Source: Armatimonadota bacterium (GTDB lineage Bacteria > Sysuimicrobiota > Sysuimicrobiia > Sysuimicrobiales > Kaftiobacteriaceae). From it: a stretch of 45,035 nt of DNA. This document shows, piece after piece, positions 33,455 through 44,556 of this stretch; within the stretch, counting starts at the first letter, position 1, and each line of letters starts with the position of its first letter. The position numbers and the translations under genes were made by a program. The stretch spans positions 1 through 45,035 of the forward strand of contig JAHZOA010000003.1 in assembly GCA_020028455.1 (NCBI GenBank), given 5' to 3'. The notes under the pieces are model-generated. The model searched no databases and was not told the DNA's origin. It saw only the letters and a list, made by a program, of their open reading frames with translations.

Positions 33455-36124
33455 TTAAAGCGATTGGACGGTCGCCAACAACTCCCGAAGCCGGGTCTGG
33501 CGGGTCCGGAGTTCTTCCAAACGCCCGCGCTGTCGCTCGACAACCTCAGCGGGAGCCCGATCTATGAATTCCCGGTCCTGTAATCTCTGACGCAAACGCT
33601 CGAGTTCACGCTCAGCATCAGCAAGGTCGCGTTGGATTCGATCTCTCGTCTTTTGAACGTCCAACACCCCTTGGATGTGAACGCGGATCTCTGTGCTGGG
33701 AAACTCTTCTAATACGCGACCGATGCTTCTTGCCTGGCCTGCGGCACTATCGGGTCTGAGGTCGAGACTAGCCTTGGTCATTTGGTTGATATAAGGGCTG
33801 GCTCTTAGCAAGACCTCGTTGTCTATTTGCTTTCCACGTATGAAGGCTGAAATGTCGCGATCCCCTGGAATCGATAGTTCGGCCCGAAGGCTCCGGATCG
33901 CGCGGATCACGGACATCACTGCCTCCATCTCGGCTTCGGCGTCCGAATCGCGCCAAGCCTCGGCTGGCGGCCAGGGACTTCGCATGATCGTCTCACCGTC
34001 GTGCGGCAGTTGCTGCCATACTTCTTCGGTGATAAACGGCATGATGGGATGGAGGAGCTTCATCGCGTCTGCGAGGACGTACGAGAGCGTGTGTTGTATC
34101 GCGGCGATCCGCGCCCCGCGCTGCGCGCTGCGCGCCGCCTGCAGATCTACCTTCGCGAGTTCAAGGTACCAGTCGCAATACTCGCCCCACAGGAACTCGT
34201 ACACGGCTCGGGCCGCCTTGTCGAATTCGTAGGCCTCGAGATTCGCGGTCACCTCATCCACGAGCCGTGCAAGCCGGCTGCGAATCCATCGGTCGGCCGG
34301 GCCAAGTGACTCGCGTTCCGGCGCGGGTGCGTGCGTGTCAAGCCCTTCCAGGTTCATCAGTACAAACCGCGCCGCGTTCCAGATCTTTGTGGTGAAGTTT
34401 CGAATCTCTTCCACCATCCGTTGTTCGAAGCGCACGTCTTGCTGTGTCTGGGAGGCCCGCATTACCAGCCCAAACCGGAGTGCATCGGCGCCGTACTTGT
34501 CGATGACCTCGAGGGGATCGACTCCGGTACCGAGCGATTTGCTCATCCGCCGGCCCTTGATGTCCATGACCGTCTGGTTGATGTAGACATCGCGGAACGG
34601 AACGTCGCCCATAAATTCCAAGCCAAACATGATCATCCGGCACACCCAGAGGAAGATGATCCCGCGGTCGGTCATCAGGATGCTGCCGGGATACCAGTAA
34701 CGGAGATCCTCGGTCTCTTTGGGCCACCCTAATGTCGCCATGGGCCAGATGGCCGAACTGAACCACGTGTCCAGCACGTCGGGATCCTGCGTCAGTGCGC
34801 CGCGGCCACATTTCGCGCAGCGCGCAGGAGAGGTTTTTGACGCCATGCGCTCGCCGCAGGCATCGCACTGCCACACGGGGATGCGATGACCCCACCATAA
34901 TTGCCGGCTGATCGGCCATGGGCGGATGTGATCGAGCCAGTCGAGAGCAACCTTCGCCCACCGCTCGTGATAGAAGCGCACGCGCCCGGACCGGATCGCG
35001 GCGGCGGCGCGCGACGGAAGCGCTTTCATTTCGCAAAACCATTGGTCGCTGATGTACGGCTCGATCACCGTATGGCAGCGATCGCACCTCCCCACGCTGG
35101 TCCGGTACGGCTCCATCCGCTCGACAAGGCCGGCAGCCTGCAGGTCCCTCGCGATGGCTTCCCGTGCCTTGAATCGATCCATGCCGGCATAGGGACCCGT
35201 GTCTGAGGTCATTCTGGCCTGCGGGTCGAGGATGACCAACACCGGCAGCTGATGATCCCGGCCGATCTCGTTGTCCAGTGGATCATGTCCGGGCGTGATC
35301 TTGAGCGCACCGGTTCCAAACTTCGGGTCCACGCGCGCGTCGGAGATCACCGGCACGTGCCGGTTCACGATCGGCACAATCACCTGGGTCCCGATGAGGT
35401 TCCGGTAGCGCTCGTCCTCCGGATGGACGGCCACGGCGACGTCCGCCAGGATCGTCTCAGGTCGCTGGGTGGCAGTGACGACACCTGGTGATCCGTCGAC
35501 ACCGCGATAGCGCACGTACCAGAGCTGTGAATCCACCTCCTCGTGCTCGACCTCGAGATCGGAGATCACGCTCTGGTCCCGGGGACACCAGTTCACCATG
35601 TACTTACCGCGGTAAATGAGCCCCTTGTTGTAGAGGCGAACGAAGGCTTCGAGCACCGCGTCGTGGTAGTGACGGTCCAACGTGAAGACTTTGCGATCCC
35701 AGTCGCACGAGATCCCCAGACGCTTGAGTTGCGAGTAGATGATGTTGCCGTATTTCTCGACCCACGACCACACGCGCTCCACGAAACGCTCGCGCCCCAG
35801 ATCATGCAGGCTGATGCCTTCTCTGGCGAGCTCGCGTTCCACCACATTCTGCGTCGCGATGCCCGCATGGTCGATCCCGGGTTGATAGAGGGCTGCGTAC
35901 CCCTGCATGCGCCTGAAACGCGTGAGCAGATCCTGAAGGGTGTTGTTGAGGGCGTGACCGATGTGCAGTTCCCCCGTCACGTTCGGCAAGGGCATCATGA
36001 CCGCCCACGGCCGCTTGTTGGGGTCGGGAAGCGCGCGGAAGTAGCCCCGCTGCATCCAGATTTGATACCGCGCCGGTTCGATCTGACGCGGGTCGTATGT
36101 TGTTGGCAGTGTCTTCGTCGCCAT
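33455..36124 (-). CDS. valS: Valyl-tRNA synthetase
   Basis: PLPNVTGELHIGHALNNTLQDLLTRF (HIGH), GRRMSKSLGTGVDPLEVI (KMSKS), C-terminal coiled coil; start ATG 36124 (MATKTLPTTYDP). Confidence 0.97.
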   Translation of the reverse strand: MATKTLPTTYDPRQIEPARYQIWMQRGYFRALPDPNKRPWAVMMPLPNVTGELHIGHALNNTLQDLLTRFRRMQGYAALYQPGIDHAGIATQNVVERELAREGISLHDLGRERFVERVWSWVEKYGNIIYSQLKRLGISCDWDRKVFTLDRHYHDAVLEAFVRLYNKGLIYRGKYMVNWCPRDQSVISDLEVEHEEVDSQLWYVRYRGVDGSPGVVTATQRPETILADVAVAVHPEDERYRNLIGTQVIVPIVNRHVPVISDARVDPKFGTGALKITPGHDPLDNEIGRDHQLPVLVILDPQARMTSDTGPYAGMDRFKAREAIARDLQAAGLVERMEPYRTSVGRCDRCHTVIEPYISDQWFCEMKALPSRAAAAIRSGRVRFYHERWAKVALDWLDHIRPWPISRQLWWGHRIPVWQCDACGERMASKTSPARCAKCGRGALTQDPDVLDTWFSSAIWPMATLGWPKETEDLRYWYPGSILMTDRGIIFLWVCRMIMFGLEFMGDVPFRDVYINQTVMDIKGRRMSKSLGTGVDPLEVIDKYGADALRFGLVMRASQTQQDVRFEQRMVEEIRNFTTKIWNAARFVLMNLEGLDTHAPAPERESLGPADRWIRSRLARLVDEVTANLEAYEFDKAARAVYEFLWGEYCDWYLELAKVDLQAARSAQRGARIAAIQHTLSYVLADAMKLLHPIMPFITEEVWQQLPHDGETIMRSPWPPAEAWRDSDAEAEMEAVMSVIRAIRSLRAELSIPGDRDISAFIRGKQIDNEVLLRASPYINQMTKASLDLRPDSAAGQARSIGRVLEEFPSTEIRVHIQGVLDVQKTRDRIQRDLADAERELERLRQRLQDREFIDRAPAEVVERQRGRLEELRTRQTRLRELLATVQSL

Positions 36125-36135
36125 CCTCGTCCTCA

Positions 36136-36168
36136 AACAAAAACGCCCCGTCCTCTCAGGACGGAGCG
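36136..36168 (-). terminator. T-box-associated intrinsic terminator
   Basis: cgctccgtcctgagaggacggggcgtttttgttt on the minus strand. Confidence 0.85.
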
Positions 36169-36380
36169 GTCTCCGTGGTACCACCTGACTTCCGCTTCGC
36201 GCCCTGCGCACCGCGCTGCGCGTTTGCGGCTCTTGAGCGCGCGATCACCGGCGCAACCGGCCCTCACGGGAGCTCAGAGGCGACCTTCCTCCTCGCGGTA
36301 CCTCGGGAAACCTCTCAGCCGGTGGGTCTCCCTCTCTCTAGAGTCCGCGGGGAGTACTCCTCCCCCTCATAGCCTTAGCA
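36136..36380 (-). promoter_or_regulatory. T-box riboswitch leader upstream of valS
   Basis: Minus strand: gaggagtactcccc...agagagggagaccc...ggctgagagg...aggtggtaccacgg (T-box) then a terminator stem ending gtttttg. Confidence 0.9.
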
Positions 36381-36409
36381 GAATTATAGCAAATCAGCCG
36401 ATGATAGAG

Positions 36410-38200
36410 TTAGTTGTCTTCGAGGTAGATGACGCGGCGGAACTCTTCGATGCTCGTCGTCCCGTTCAGCACTTTGGCGCGGGCGGCATCGACGAGCGAG
36501 ACCATGCCACCGGCGATGGCGGCTTCGTGGATTGCCGTCGCGGGTCTGTGCTCGAGGACAAGTTCGCGGATGCGATCGTTGATGCGAAGGATTTCCATTA
36601 CCGCAAACCGGCCCTTGTACCCGGTGCGCTCGCATTGCTTGCAGCCCACGGGCCGATAGAGCTTGGTCTTGACATCTTTCTCGAGGCCCAACTCGCCGAC
36701 GAGCGACGGCTCAATCGGATAGGCTTCCTTACACTTCGGACAAAGCGTGCGCATCAGGCGCTGACCGATCGTTGCGACCAGTGAGGAACTGATGAAGTAG
36801 GGCTCAATACCCATGTCCACCAGGCGTACCACTGACCCCGCCGCATCGTTGGTGTGCAGGGTCGAAAAGACGAGGTGTCCCGTGAGGGCAGCGTTGACGG
36901 CGATCTTCGCCGTCTCGACATCACGGATTTCGCCGACCATGACCACATCGGGATCCTGACGCAGGATGCTCCGCAGCCCGGTCGCAAACGTCACTCCTGC
37001 GCGAGGCCGCACGGGAATCTGGGAGATCCCGTCGAGGTAGTACTCAACTGGGTCTTCAATGGTGATGATGTTCTTTGTTGTCTCGTTGATGCGTTGCAGG
37101 CAGGAGTACAGGGTCGTCGTCTTCCCGCTGCCGGTGGGACCGGTCACGAGAATCATCCCGTGCGGCTTGCGGACCATCGCGTCGACGATCTTCTGCTGGT
37201 CTGGCGGCAGGCCCAGGCGCTCGAGCCCCACGAGAACGCTGGTCTTGTCCAGCAGCCGCATCACGACGCGCTCGCCAAAGGCGGTGCTGGTGATACCCAC
37301 GCGCACATCGTACTCTCGATCCTTCAGCCGCATGCTGATGCGGCCGTCCTGCGGCTTGTTGTGCTCGGCGATGTCAAGCGATGCCAGGATCTTCACCCGG
37401 ATGACGACCGCGGAGTACAACAGCCGCGGGATCGAGGCCTTGTCGTACAGCATGCCGTCGATCCGGTAACGGACGCGCGCATCCTGCATGTGCGGTTCGA
37501 AGTGGATGTCCGTCGCTCGGTCCTTGATCGCGCCCTCGAGGATCGAATCCACGATCTGGATGATCGGCGGGGACTCGTCGGTGCCCAAGATCACGACGTC
37601 GCTTCCCTCGACGTCGCCATTGCTGGCGCCGTTGGTGCCGTGCTCGACGAACTCGATCTTGTCCGTCATCGCTCCCGCGGCTTTCGTGACCTTCATGCCG
37701 ACGGTGAAGAGCTGACTGAACGCCCACTCCAGGTCTGCCTCGGTGGTGAAGATAGGCGCGACGCGCAGCCCTGAGGCTCGCGAGATCTCATCAAGCGCCA
37801 GGATGTCTGAGGGGTCCGCCATCGCAACCATCAAGTCTTGGTCTTCTTCTCGGATAGGAAGCGCCATGAGACGGCGGACAAACGGTTCAGGCAACAGACG
37901 TGCAATGCGAAGATCGATTGGCTCGGAGGTCAGGTTCACGTACTCGTAGCCCTGCTGGTGGGCCAGCCAGCGCCCGGCTTCGCCTTTGGCCAGCAGCCCG
38001 CGCTCGATAAAGATCTGAGCCAGGCGCTTGCCTGAGGTCTTCTGCTCCTCCAGGGCGCTCTCGAGCTGTTCGCTGGTGATCACCCCCGCCTCGATGAGCA
38101 GCTCACCCAGGCGTTTGGTGGAGCGCTGTATTCGCGCGCGCGCAGTGGACATGGGACGCGGGTATTTAGGAGCAAGATCGGTGCCGCAATCTTCCATCAA
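36410..38200 (-). CDS. pilB: PilB/GspE-family type IV pilus assembly ATPase (copy 2) with MshEN domain
   Basis: RLGELLIEAGVITSEQLESALEEQ; GPTGSGKTTTLYSCLQ; VGEIRDVETAKIAVNAALTGHLVFSTLHTNDAAG; CPKC..CKQC. Confidence 0.95.
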   Translation of the reverse strand: MMEDCGTDLAPKYPRPMSTARARIQRSTKRLGELLIEAGVITSEQLESALEEQKTSGKRLAQIFIERGLLAKGEAGRWLAHQQGYEYVNLTSEPIDLRIARLLPEPFVRRLMALPIREEDQDLMVAMADPSDILALDEISRASGLRVAPIFTTEADLEWAFSQLFTVGMKVTKAAGAMTDKIEFVEHGTNGASNGDVEGSDVVILGTDESPPIIQIVDSILEGAIKDRATDIHFEPHMQDARVRYRIDGMLYDKASIPRLLYSAVVIRVKILASLDIAEHNKPQDGRISMRLKDREYDVRVGITSTAFGERVVMRLLDKTSVLVGLERLGLPPDQQKIVDAMVRKPHGMILVTGPTGSGKTTTLYSCLQRINETTKNIITIEDPVEYYLDGISQIPVRPRAGVTFATGLRSILRQDPDVVMVGEIRDVETAKIAVNAALTGHLVFSTLHTNDAAGSVVRLVDMGIEPYFISSSLVATIGQRLMRTLCPKCKEAYPIEPSLVGELGLEKDVKTKLYRPVGCKQCERTGYKGRFAVMEILRINDRIRELVLEHRPATAIHEAAIAGGMVSLVDAARAKVLNGTTSIEEFRRVIYLEDN

Positions 38201-38254
38201 AATGACAGGAGACCCGGAGGCTGTCCGGGTCTCCTGAAGTCAACTACTGCGAAC

Positions 38255-40705
38255 TTATGACCGCATCTGCTGGCTCGGCTGCTGACCAGGCTGGGGCCGG
38301 ATCGTTGAGGGATCCACGGACGGGATAGCGGTCGCTGGCGCCGGAGGAACGATCCGCTCACGCACCACCGTTGCCGGTTGCAATGCCTCCGCGAGCACTT
38401 CGTCCATGTGCTCCACGAAGACGAACCGGAGTTTGCGGCGCACGTGCGACGGAATCTCCTGCACATCCTTCTCATTGTCCTTGGGCAGGATGACGGTCTT
38501 GATCCCCGCGCGATGGGCAGCCAGGACCTTTTCCTTCACACCACCGATCGGCAAGACTTTTCCGCGGAGTGTGATCTCACCCGTCATCGCGACCACCTTA
38601 CGGACCGCGCGTCCGCTCACCGCCGACGCGAGCGCCGTGGCCAGCGTGATGCCGGCCGACGGGCCGTCTTTCGGCACCGCGCCCGCTGGGATATGGATGT
38701 GCACGTCGAATTTCTGGTAGAACTCCTCGTCGATGTTCAGCCGCCTGGCGCGCGATCGGACGTACGACAGCGCCGCCTGGCCGGATTCCTTCAGCACGTC
38801 CCCGAGCTGTCCGGTCAGCTGCAGCTTCCCATCTCCGCGCATGAGCGTGGCTTCCACCGAGACGATGTCGCCGCCCATCTCGGAATAGATGAGACCCATT
38901 GCGATCCCGACCTCATCGTCCTTCTCAACGAGCCCGTATCGGAACTTCGGCGGGCCCAGGAACTTGTGAAGATTCTGGACCGTGACGCGCACAGACGTTG
39001 CCCGCTCCATCGCGACCTCTGTCGCCACCTTGCGGCAGATCGCCGCGATCTCGCGCTCGAGGTTCCGCACCCCGGCTTCCCGCGTGTATTCGCGGCTGAT
39101 CCGCCGGAGCGCTTCCTCGGCAAACACGATGTGCTCATCTTTCAACCCGTTCTGACCACGCTGCTTAGGAATGAGGAACTGCTCGGCGATCTTGATCTTC
39201 TCTTCTTCGATGTAGCCCGGGAAGCGAATGACTTCCAGGCGGTCGCGCAGCGCCGGCGGCACCGTGTCCAGGATGTTACCCGTGCAGATGAACATCACTT
39301 GGGACAGGTCAAGCGGCAGCTCCAGGTAGTGATCGCTGAAGCTATGGTTCTGCTCCGGATCGAGCGCCTCCAGTAGTGCGGCCGACGGGTCGCCCCGCCA
39401 GTCCACGCCGAGCTTGTCGATCTCGTCGAGCATGAACACCGGGTTCTTGGTGCCCGCGGTCTTAAGGCCCTGAACGATGCGACCCGGCAACGCGCCGACA
39501 TACGTGCGCCGGTGGCCGCGGATCTCCGCCTCGTCGCGGACGCCACCCAGGCTGATCCGCACAAACTTGCGACCCAGGGCGCGCGCGATCGACTTCCCCA
39601 TGGACGTCTTGCCGACGCCCGGCGGACCGATGAAGCACAGGATCGGTCCCTTGCTGGCGGGCGCAAGCTTGCGCACCGCAAGGTACTCGATCACGCGCTC
39701 CTTGGGCTTCTCGAGGCTGTAGTGGTCCTCATCGAGGAATGTCCGTGCCTCTTGAATATTCAGCCGGTCTTCTGTGCGCACCGTCCACGGCGTGGCCAGG
39801 ATCCAGTCAAGGTAGGTGCGGACGACAACCGCTTCCGCGACCATCGGCGGCATCTTCTCCAGCCGGCCAACTTCCTCGAGCGCTTTCTCCTTGACGTGAT
39901 CGGGCAGGTTCGCCGCCTCGATCTTCTTCTTGTATTCCTCGACCTCGCTCGCGCGCTCGTCGGCCTCTCCCAGCTCCTGCTGGATGGCCTTCATTTGCTC
40001 CTTGAGGAAGTACTCGCGCTGGGACTTCTCCATCTGCTTGCGCACGCGATTCTGGATCTTTCGCTCCAGCTCAAGGATGCCGACTTCTCGCGAGAGGATC
40101 TGGCTCAACAGGTCGAGCCGCTCCTTGGGGGTCTTCTCCAGAAGTTGCTGGCGCTCGTCGAGCTTGACGGGCAGGTGCTGCGCCACGAGATCGGCGAGCT
40201 TGCCCGGCTCCTCGGTCTGCATGACCTGGGCATACTGTTCAGGCGCCACCGCGCGGCTAAATCGTGCGAAACGCTCGAACTGCGAGACCACGCCACGCAT
40301 GTGCGCCTCGAGCTCGAGGTCCTTTTCCGCAGGATCCGGTCTGGTTGAAATACGCGCTTCGAAATGCGGAGAGACCTGCTCCACCGAGACGACCTCGGCG
40401 CGCATCACACCCTCGATGATAACCTGCAAGACGCCGTCCGGTTGCCGGCCCACCTGCACGACGCGGCACACCGTGCCGACCTTGCGCAGGTCCTCGGCGG
40501 TCGGATCTTCGATGTCGTCCTGCTTCTGCGCCACGAGCACCAGAAGCCGATCGCCTGCAAGTGAGGCTTCAAGCGCCTTCAGTGACTTCTGCCGGCCCAC
40601 GCCCAGTGGAGCCACCTGGTAGGGCAGAATCACGGTCCCCTTCAGCGGCAGCAGGGGCAGGACATCTTTGATGTCTTTGGCTGTTACGTCAGTGCGTTCA
40701 GGCAT
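38255..40705 (-). CDS. lon: ATP-dependent protease Lon
   Basis: GPPGVGKTSMGKSIARALGRKFVRISLGGVRDEAEIRGHRRTYVGALPG; PKDGPSAGITLATALASA catalytic Ser; SD aggagg. Confidence 0.98.
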   Translation of the reverse strand: MPERTDVTAKDIKDVLPLLPLKGTVILPYQVAPLGVGRQKSLKALEASLAGDRLLVLVAQKQDDIEDPTAEDLRKVGTVCRVVQVGRQPDGVLQVIIEGVMRAEVVSVEQVSPHFEARISTRPDPAEKDLELEAHMRGVVSQFERFARFSRAVAPEQYAQVMQTEEPGKLADLVAQHLPVKLDERQQLLEKTPKERLDLLSQILSREVGILELERKIQNRVRKQMEKSQREYFLKEQMKAIQQELGEADERASEVEEYKKKIEAANLPDHVKEKALEEVGRLEKMPPMVAEAVVVRTYLDWILATPWTVRTEDRLNIQEARTFLDEDHYSLEKPKERVIEYLAVRKLAPASKGPILCFIGPPGVGKTSMGKSIARALGRKFVRISLGGVRDEAEIRGHRRTYVGALPGRIVQGLKTAGTKNPVFMLDEIDKLGVDWRGDPSAALLEALDPEQNHSFSDHYLELPLDLSQVMFICTGNILDTVPPALRDRLEVIRFPGYIEEEKIKIAEQFLIPKQRGQNGLKDEHIVFAEEALRRISREYTREAGVRNLEREIAAICRKVATEVAMERATSVRVTVQNLHKFLGPPKFRYGLVEKDDEVGIAMGLIYSEMGGDIVSVEATLMRGDGKLQLTGQLGDVLKESGQAALSYVRSRARRLNIDEEFYQKFDVHIHIPAGAVPKDGPSAGITLATALASAVSGRAVRKVVAMTGEITLRGKVLPIGGVKEKVLAAHRAGIKTVILPKDNEKDVQEIPSHVRRKLRFVFVEHMDEVLAEALQPATVVRERIVPPAPATAIPSVDPSTIRPQPGQQPSQQMRS

Positions 40706-40864
40706 GTAATACCTCCTACTTCACAAACGACCGGCCGGGTTGTTCTGTTCCCGGCCGTTCTAACGAAGAAGGGGGCACGATCTGTCCCCCCTTCACCGTC
40801 ACCAAATCATGGCCGCCTGTGCGGCCCAAGCGTTTCGTTCTATCGTTATTTTACCACGCGGCGT

Positions 40865-42148
<1,284 letters not shown>

Positions 42149-42154
42149 TGTGTC

Positions 42155-42766
42155 TTATCGATCTCTCACGGCCGCGATGACCTTCTCACGCGGCTGAAAC
42201 ACTTCGTCGATCAGACCATACTCTCTCGCCGTCTGCGGATCCATCCAGTAGTCACGATCGGTGTCGCGTTCGATGCGCTCGATCGGCTGGCCGGTGTGCT
42301 TGCCCAGGATCTCGTTCGTGAGCTGGCGCATCTTCAGAAACTGCTTCGCCTGAATATCGATGTCCGCGGTCGTACCCTGCGCTCCACCCCACGGCTGGTG
42401 GATGAGGATCTGCGAGTACGGCAGCGCAAACCGCTTGCCCCTCGCCCCGCCGGCCAGGATCACGGCGGCGCCGCTTGCGGCGAGGCCCACACAGATCGTG
42501 ACCACCTGCGGGCGCACGTACTGCATCGTGTCGTAGATCGCAAGCGCCGGTGTCAGGCTGCCGCCCGGGCTGTTGATATAGAGGTTGATCTCCTTCTCCG
42601 GATCGTCCGCCTCCAGAAACAGCAGCTGCGCGATCACCAGATTCGCCATGTCGTCATCGATCGGGCCGCCGACAAACACGATGCGGTCTTTAAGCAGGCG
42701 AGAATAAATGTCGTAGGCGCGCTCGCCGCGCGCGGTCTGTTCGACGACCATGGGGACAAGAGTCAT
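42155..42766 (-). CDS. clpP: ATP-dependent Clp protease proteolytic subunit ClpP
   Basis: [63 protein letters not shown]. Confidence 0.98.
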   Translation of the reverse strand: MTLVPMVVEQTARGERAYDIYSRLLKDRIVFVGGPIDDDMANLVIAQLLFLEADDPEKEINLYINSPGGSLTPALAIYDTMQYVRPQVVTICVGLAASGAAVILAGGARGKRFALPYSQILIHQPWGGAQGTTADIDIQAKQFLKMRQLTNEILGKHTGQPIERIERDTDRDYWMDPQTAREYGLIDEVFQPREKVIAAVRDR

Positions 42767-44022
42767 GCTGCGTCACCTCGAGCGATGGCGACCAGGCGGG
42801 CCAAAGCTTGCCGGCGCCGGAGTGCGGTTACTAATGAGTCGTAACGACCCTGCTCGCCCAACCATTCCCGAACGCGAGCGTCGTCGAGTTGCAACCTGCG
42901 GGCAACGTTCTCTACTTCACGATCGATCTCCTCCTGCACGGGTTTGACGCCTTCCTGACGGGAAAATTCGTCGATCGCCAGTTCTGTGCGGATGCGGCGC
43001 TCTGCCGACGGACGCAGCTCATCCAGCATCTGCTGTTCCGTTTTCTCGGTCGCCTGGAGGTACCGCTGCAGTGTCAGGCCTCGCCGAGACAGAGATTCGG
43101 TGAGGTCACCCACCAGGTGCTGGAGCTCGTGCTCGATGAGACTCGATGGGACATCGATGGTCGCCCCCTGAAGGAGCGCATCAATCACTTTTTCCTCGTA
43201 CGCCTGCCTGACACGCGCTTCCACTTCTTGCTGCATACGCGCGCGCAGCAGGTCGCGGAGCTCCTGCAAGGTGCCGGCGTTCGCTGCAGTCTTCGCGAAC
43301 TCGTCCGACAGCTCCGGGAGTTCCTTACGCTTGAGGCTGCTGACCTCGAGCGTCACTGTGGATGCCGGGTCGGTCGTCGTCACGGTCTTTCGCTCTCCTA
43401 CGGATACACCGACGAGCGCACGCTCTATCTCTTCCGGGTAAGTACCCCCGCCGATTTCGATCAAGTACTCTTTGCCAGGCTGTAACCGCGCTTGATCTCC
43501 TGTCGCCTCCACAACACGGGCGAGCACGTAGTCTCCTTCTGCCGCCGGCCGGCCTTCAAGTGCCACGAGGTGCGCATTCCGGCGCCGGAGGTCCTCAATC
43601 GCCGAATCGACGTCGGCATCGGTTACCACCGCCTGCTCGGGCGGGAAACGGATGGCCCGGTAATCCCCGAGCGAAACCTCCGGCAGCAGGTCAACTGTCG
43701 CCGTGAAGCGCAGCGGCTTGCCTTCCTCAACCGACTCGACCTGGATCTGCGGTCGGGTGATGGGCCGCACGCCTGCCTGGTCGACCGCGCTCGCGTACGC
43801 GTCGGGGACGAGGAGGTTGACCGCCTCTTCGTAGACGGCATCTTTCCCTACGAACCGCTGGAGAAGCACCTTTGGTGCCCGCCCGCGCCGGAACCCCGGG
43901 ATGGTGACGCGCCGGTTGAGCCGGGTCAGCGCTTCCTCCAGACCCTTTTGGAGGTCTTCTGGAGGCAATTCGACCTCGAGGACAGCTCGGCTCGGAGGCT
44001 CTTTCTTCACTTCAACTTTCAT
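42763..44022 (-). CDS. tig: Trigger factor
   Basis: [57 protein letters not shown]; overlaps clpP start by 4 nt. Confidence 0.95.
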   Translation of the reverse strand: MKVEVKKEPPSRAVLEVELPPEDLQKGLEEALTRLNRRVTIPGFRRGRAPKVLLQRFVGKDAVYEEAVNLLVPDAYASAVDQAGVRPITRPQIQVESVEEGKPLRFTATVDLLPEVSLGDYRAIRFPPEQAVVTDADVDSAIEDLRRRNAHLVALEGRPAAEGDYVLARVVEATGDQARLQPGKEYLIEIGGGTYPEEIERALVGVSVGERKTVTTTDPASTVTLEVSSLKRKELPELSDEFAKTAANAGTLQELRDLLRARMQQEVEARVRQAYEEKVIDALLQGATIDVPSSLIEHELQHLVGDLTESLSRRGLTLQRYLQATEKTEQQMLDELRPSAERRIRTELAIDEFSRQEGVKPVQEEIDREVENVARRLQLDDARVREWLGEQGRYDSLVTALRRRQALARLVAIARGDAA

Positions 44023-44114
44023 GAATCTTTACTCCTATAGACGCAAAATTCGGGGCATGGGATAACGATCCCAGCCCCCGAAAATACTACCATCAATTCG
44101 TGTGGCAGGTGGTG

Positions 44115-44180
44115 TCCTTCGACTCGCTCGGAACTGGTCGAAGACCATGAGCGAGCCCACCGAAGGTGGCGAGTCGAATG
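44115..44180. repeat. Second copy of the cgactcgct/agcgagtcgaa palindromic repeat family
   Basis: ccttcgactcgctcggaactggtcgaagaccatgagcgagcccaccgaaggtggcgagtcgaatgg. Confidence 0.65.
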
Positions 44181-44181
44181 G

Positions 44182-44264
44182 TGCGGGCGGAGGGAGTCGA
44201 ACCCCCACGGGGTGACCCCACAGGGTCCTAAGCCCTGCGCGTCTTCCAGTTCCGCCACGCCCGC
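44182..44264 (-). tRNA. tRNA-Leu (anticodon TAG)
   Basis: gcgggcgtggcggaactggaagacgcgcagggcttaggaccctgtggggtcaccccgtgggggttcgactccctccgcccgca folds as a type II tRNA; loop CTTAGGA. Confidence 0.93.
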
Positions 44265-44299
44265 ACGCCGCTCAGCGCCGCTCCACGCCGCTCCGCGGC

Positions 44300-44410
44300 G
44301 AGTCTACCATGTCTTCCGAGTCTACCATGTCTACTGTGTCTTCTAATCTAGAGGGTCCACCAGAGTCATTTGACCCAGTAGACCCAGAAGACATTTAAGA
44401 CTATGTAGAC
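44300..44410. repeat. Second copy of the degenerate (gagtctac)n element
   Basis: gagtctaccatgtcttccgagtctaccatgtctactgtgtcttc ... gacccagtagacccagaagacatttaagactatgtagac. Confidence 0.7.
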
Positions 44411-44431
44411 TGCGCGCGGAGCGCGCCTTGG

Positions 44432-44504
44432 GGGGCCGGGAGGGACTCGAACCCTCAACCAGCGGATTAAGAGTCCGCTGCTCTGCCAGTTGAGCTACCG
44501 GCCC
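44432..44504 (-). tRNA. tRNA-Lys (anticodon CTT)
   Basis: gggccggtagctcaactggcagagcagcggactcttaatccgctggttgagggttcgagtccctcccggccc cloverleaf; loop CTCTTAA. Confidence 0.93.
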
Positions 44505-44556
44505 GCGCAACCACCAATGATTATACCGATGAATATGGAAAAGGGAACTGTGGAAG

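Noticed and set aside
40726-40800. CIRCE or HrcA-type heat-shock operator upstream of lon
   Set aside because: Only GC-rich hairpins (cggccggg...cccggccg and gaaggggg...cccccttc) are present; no TTAGCACTC-N9-GAGTGCTAA.
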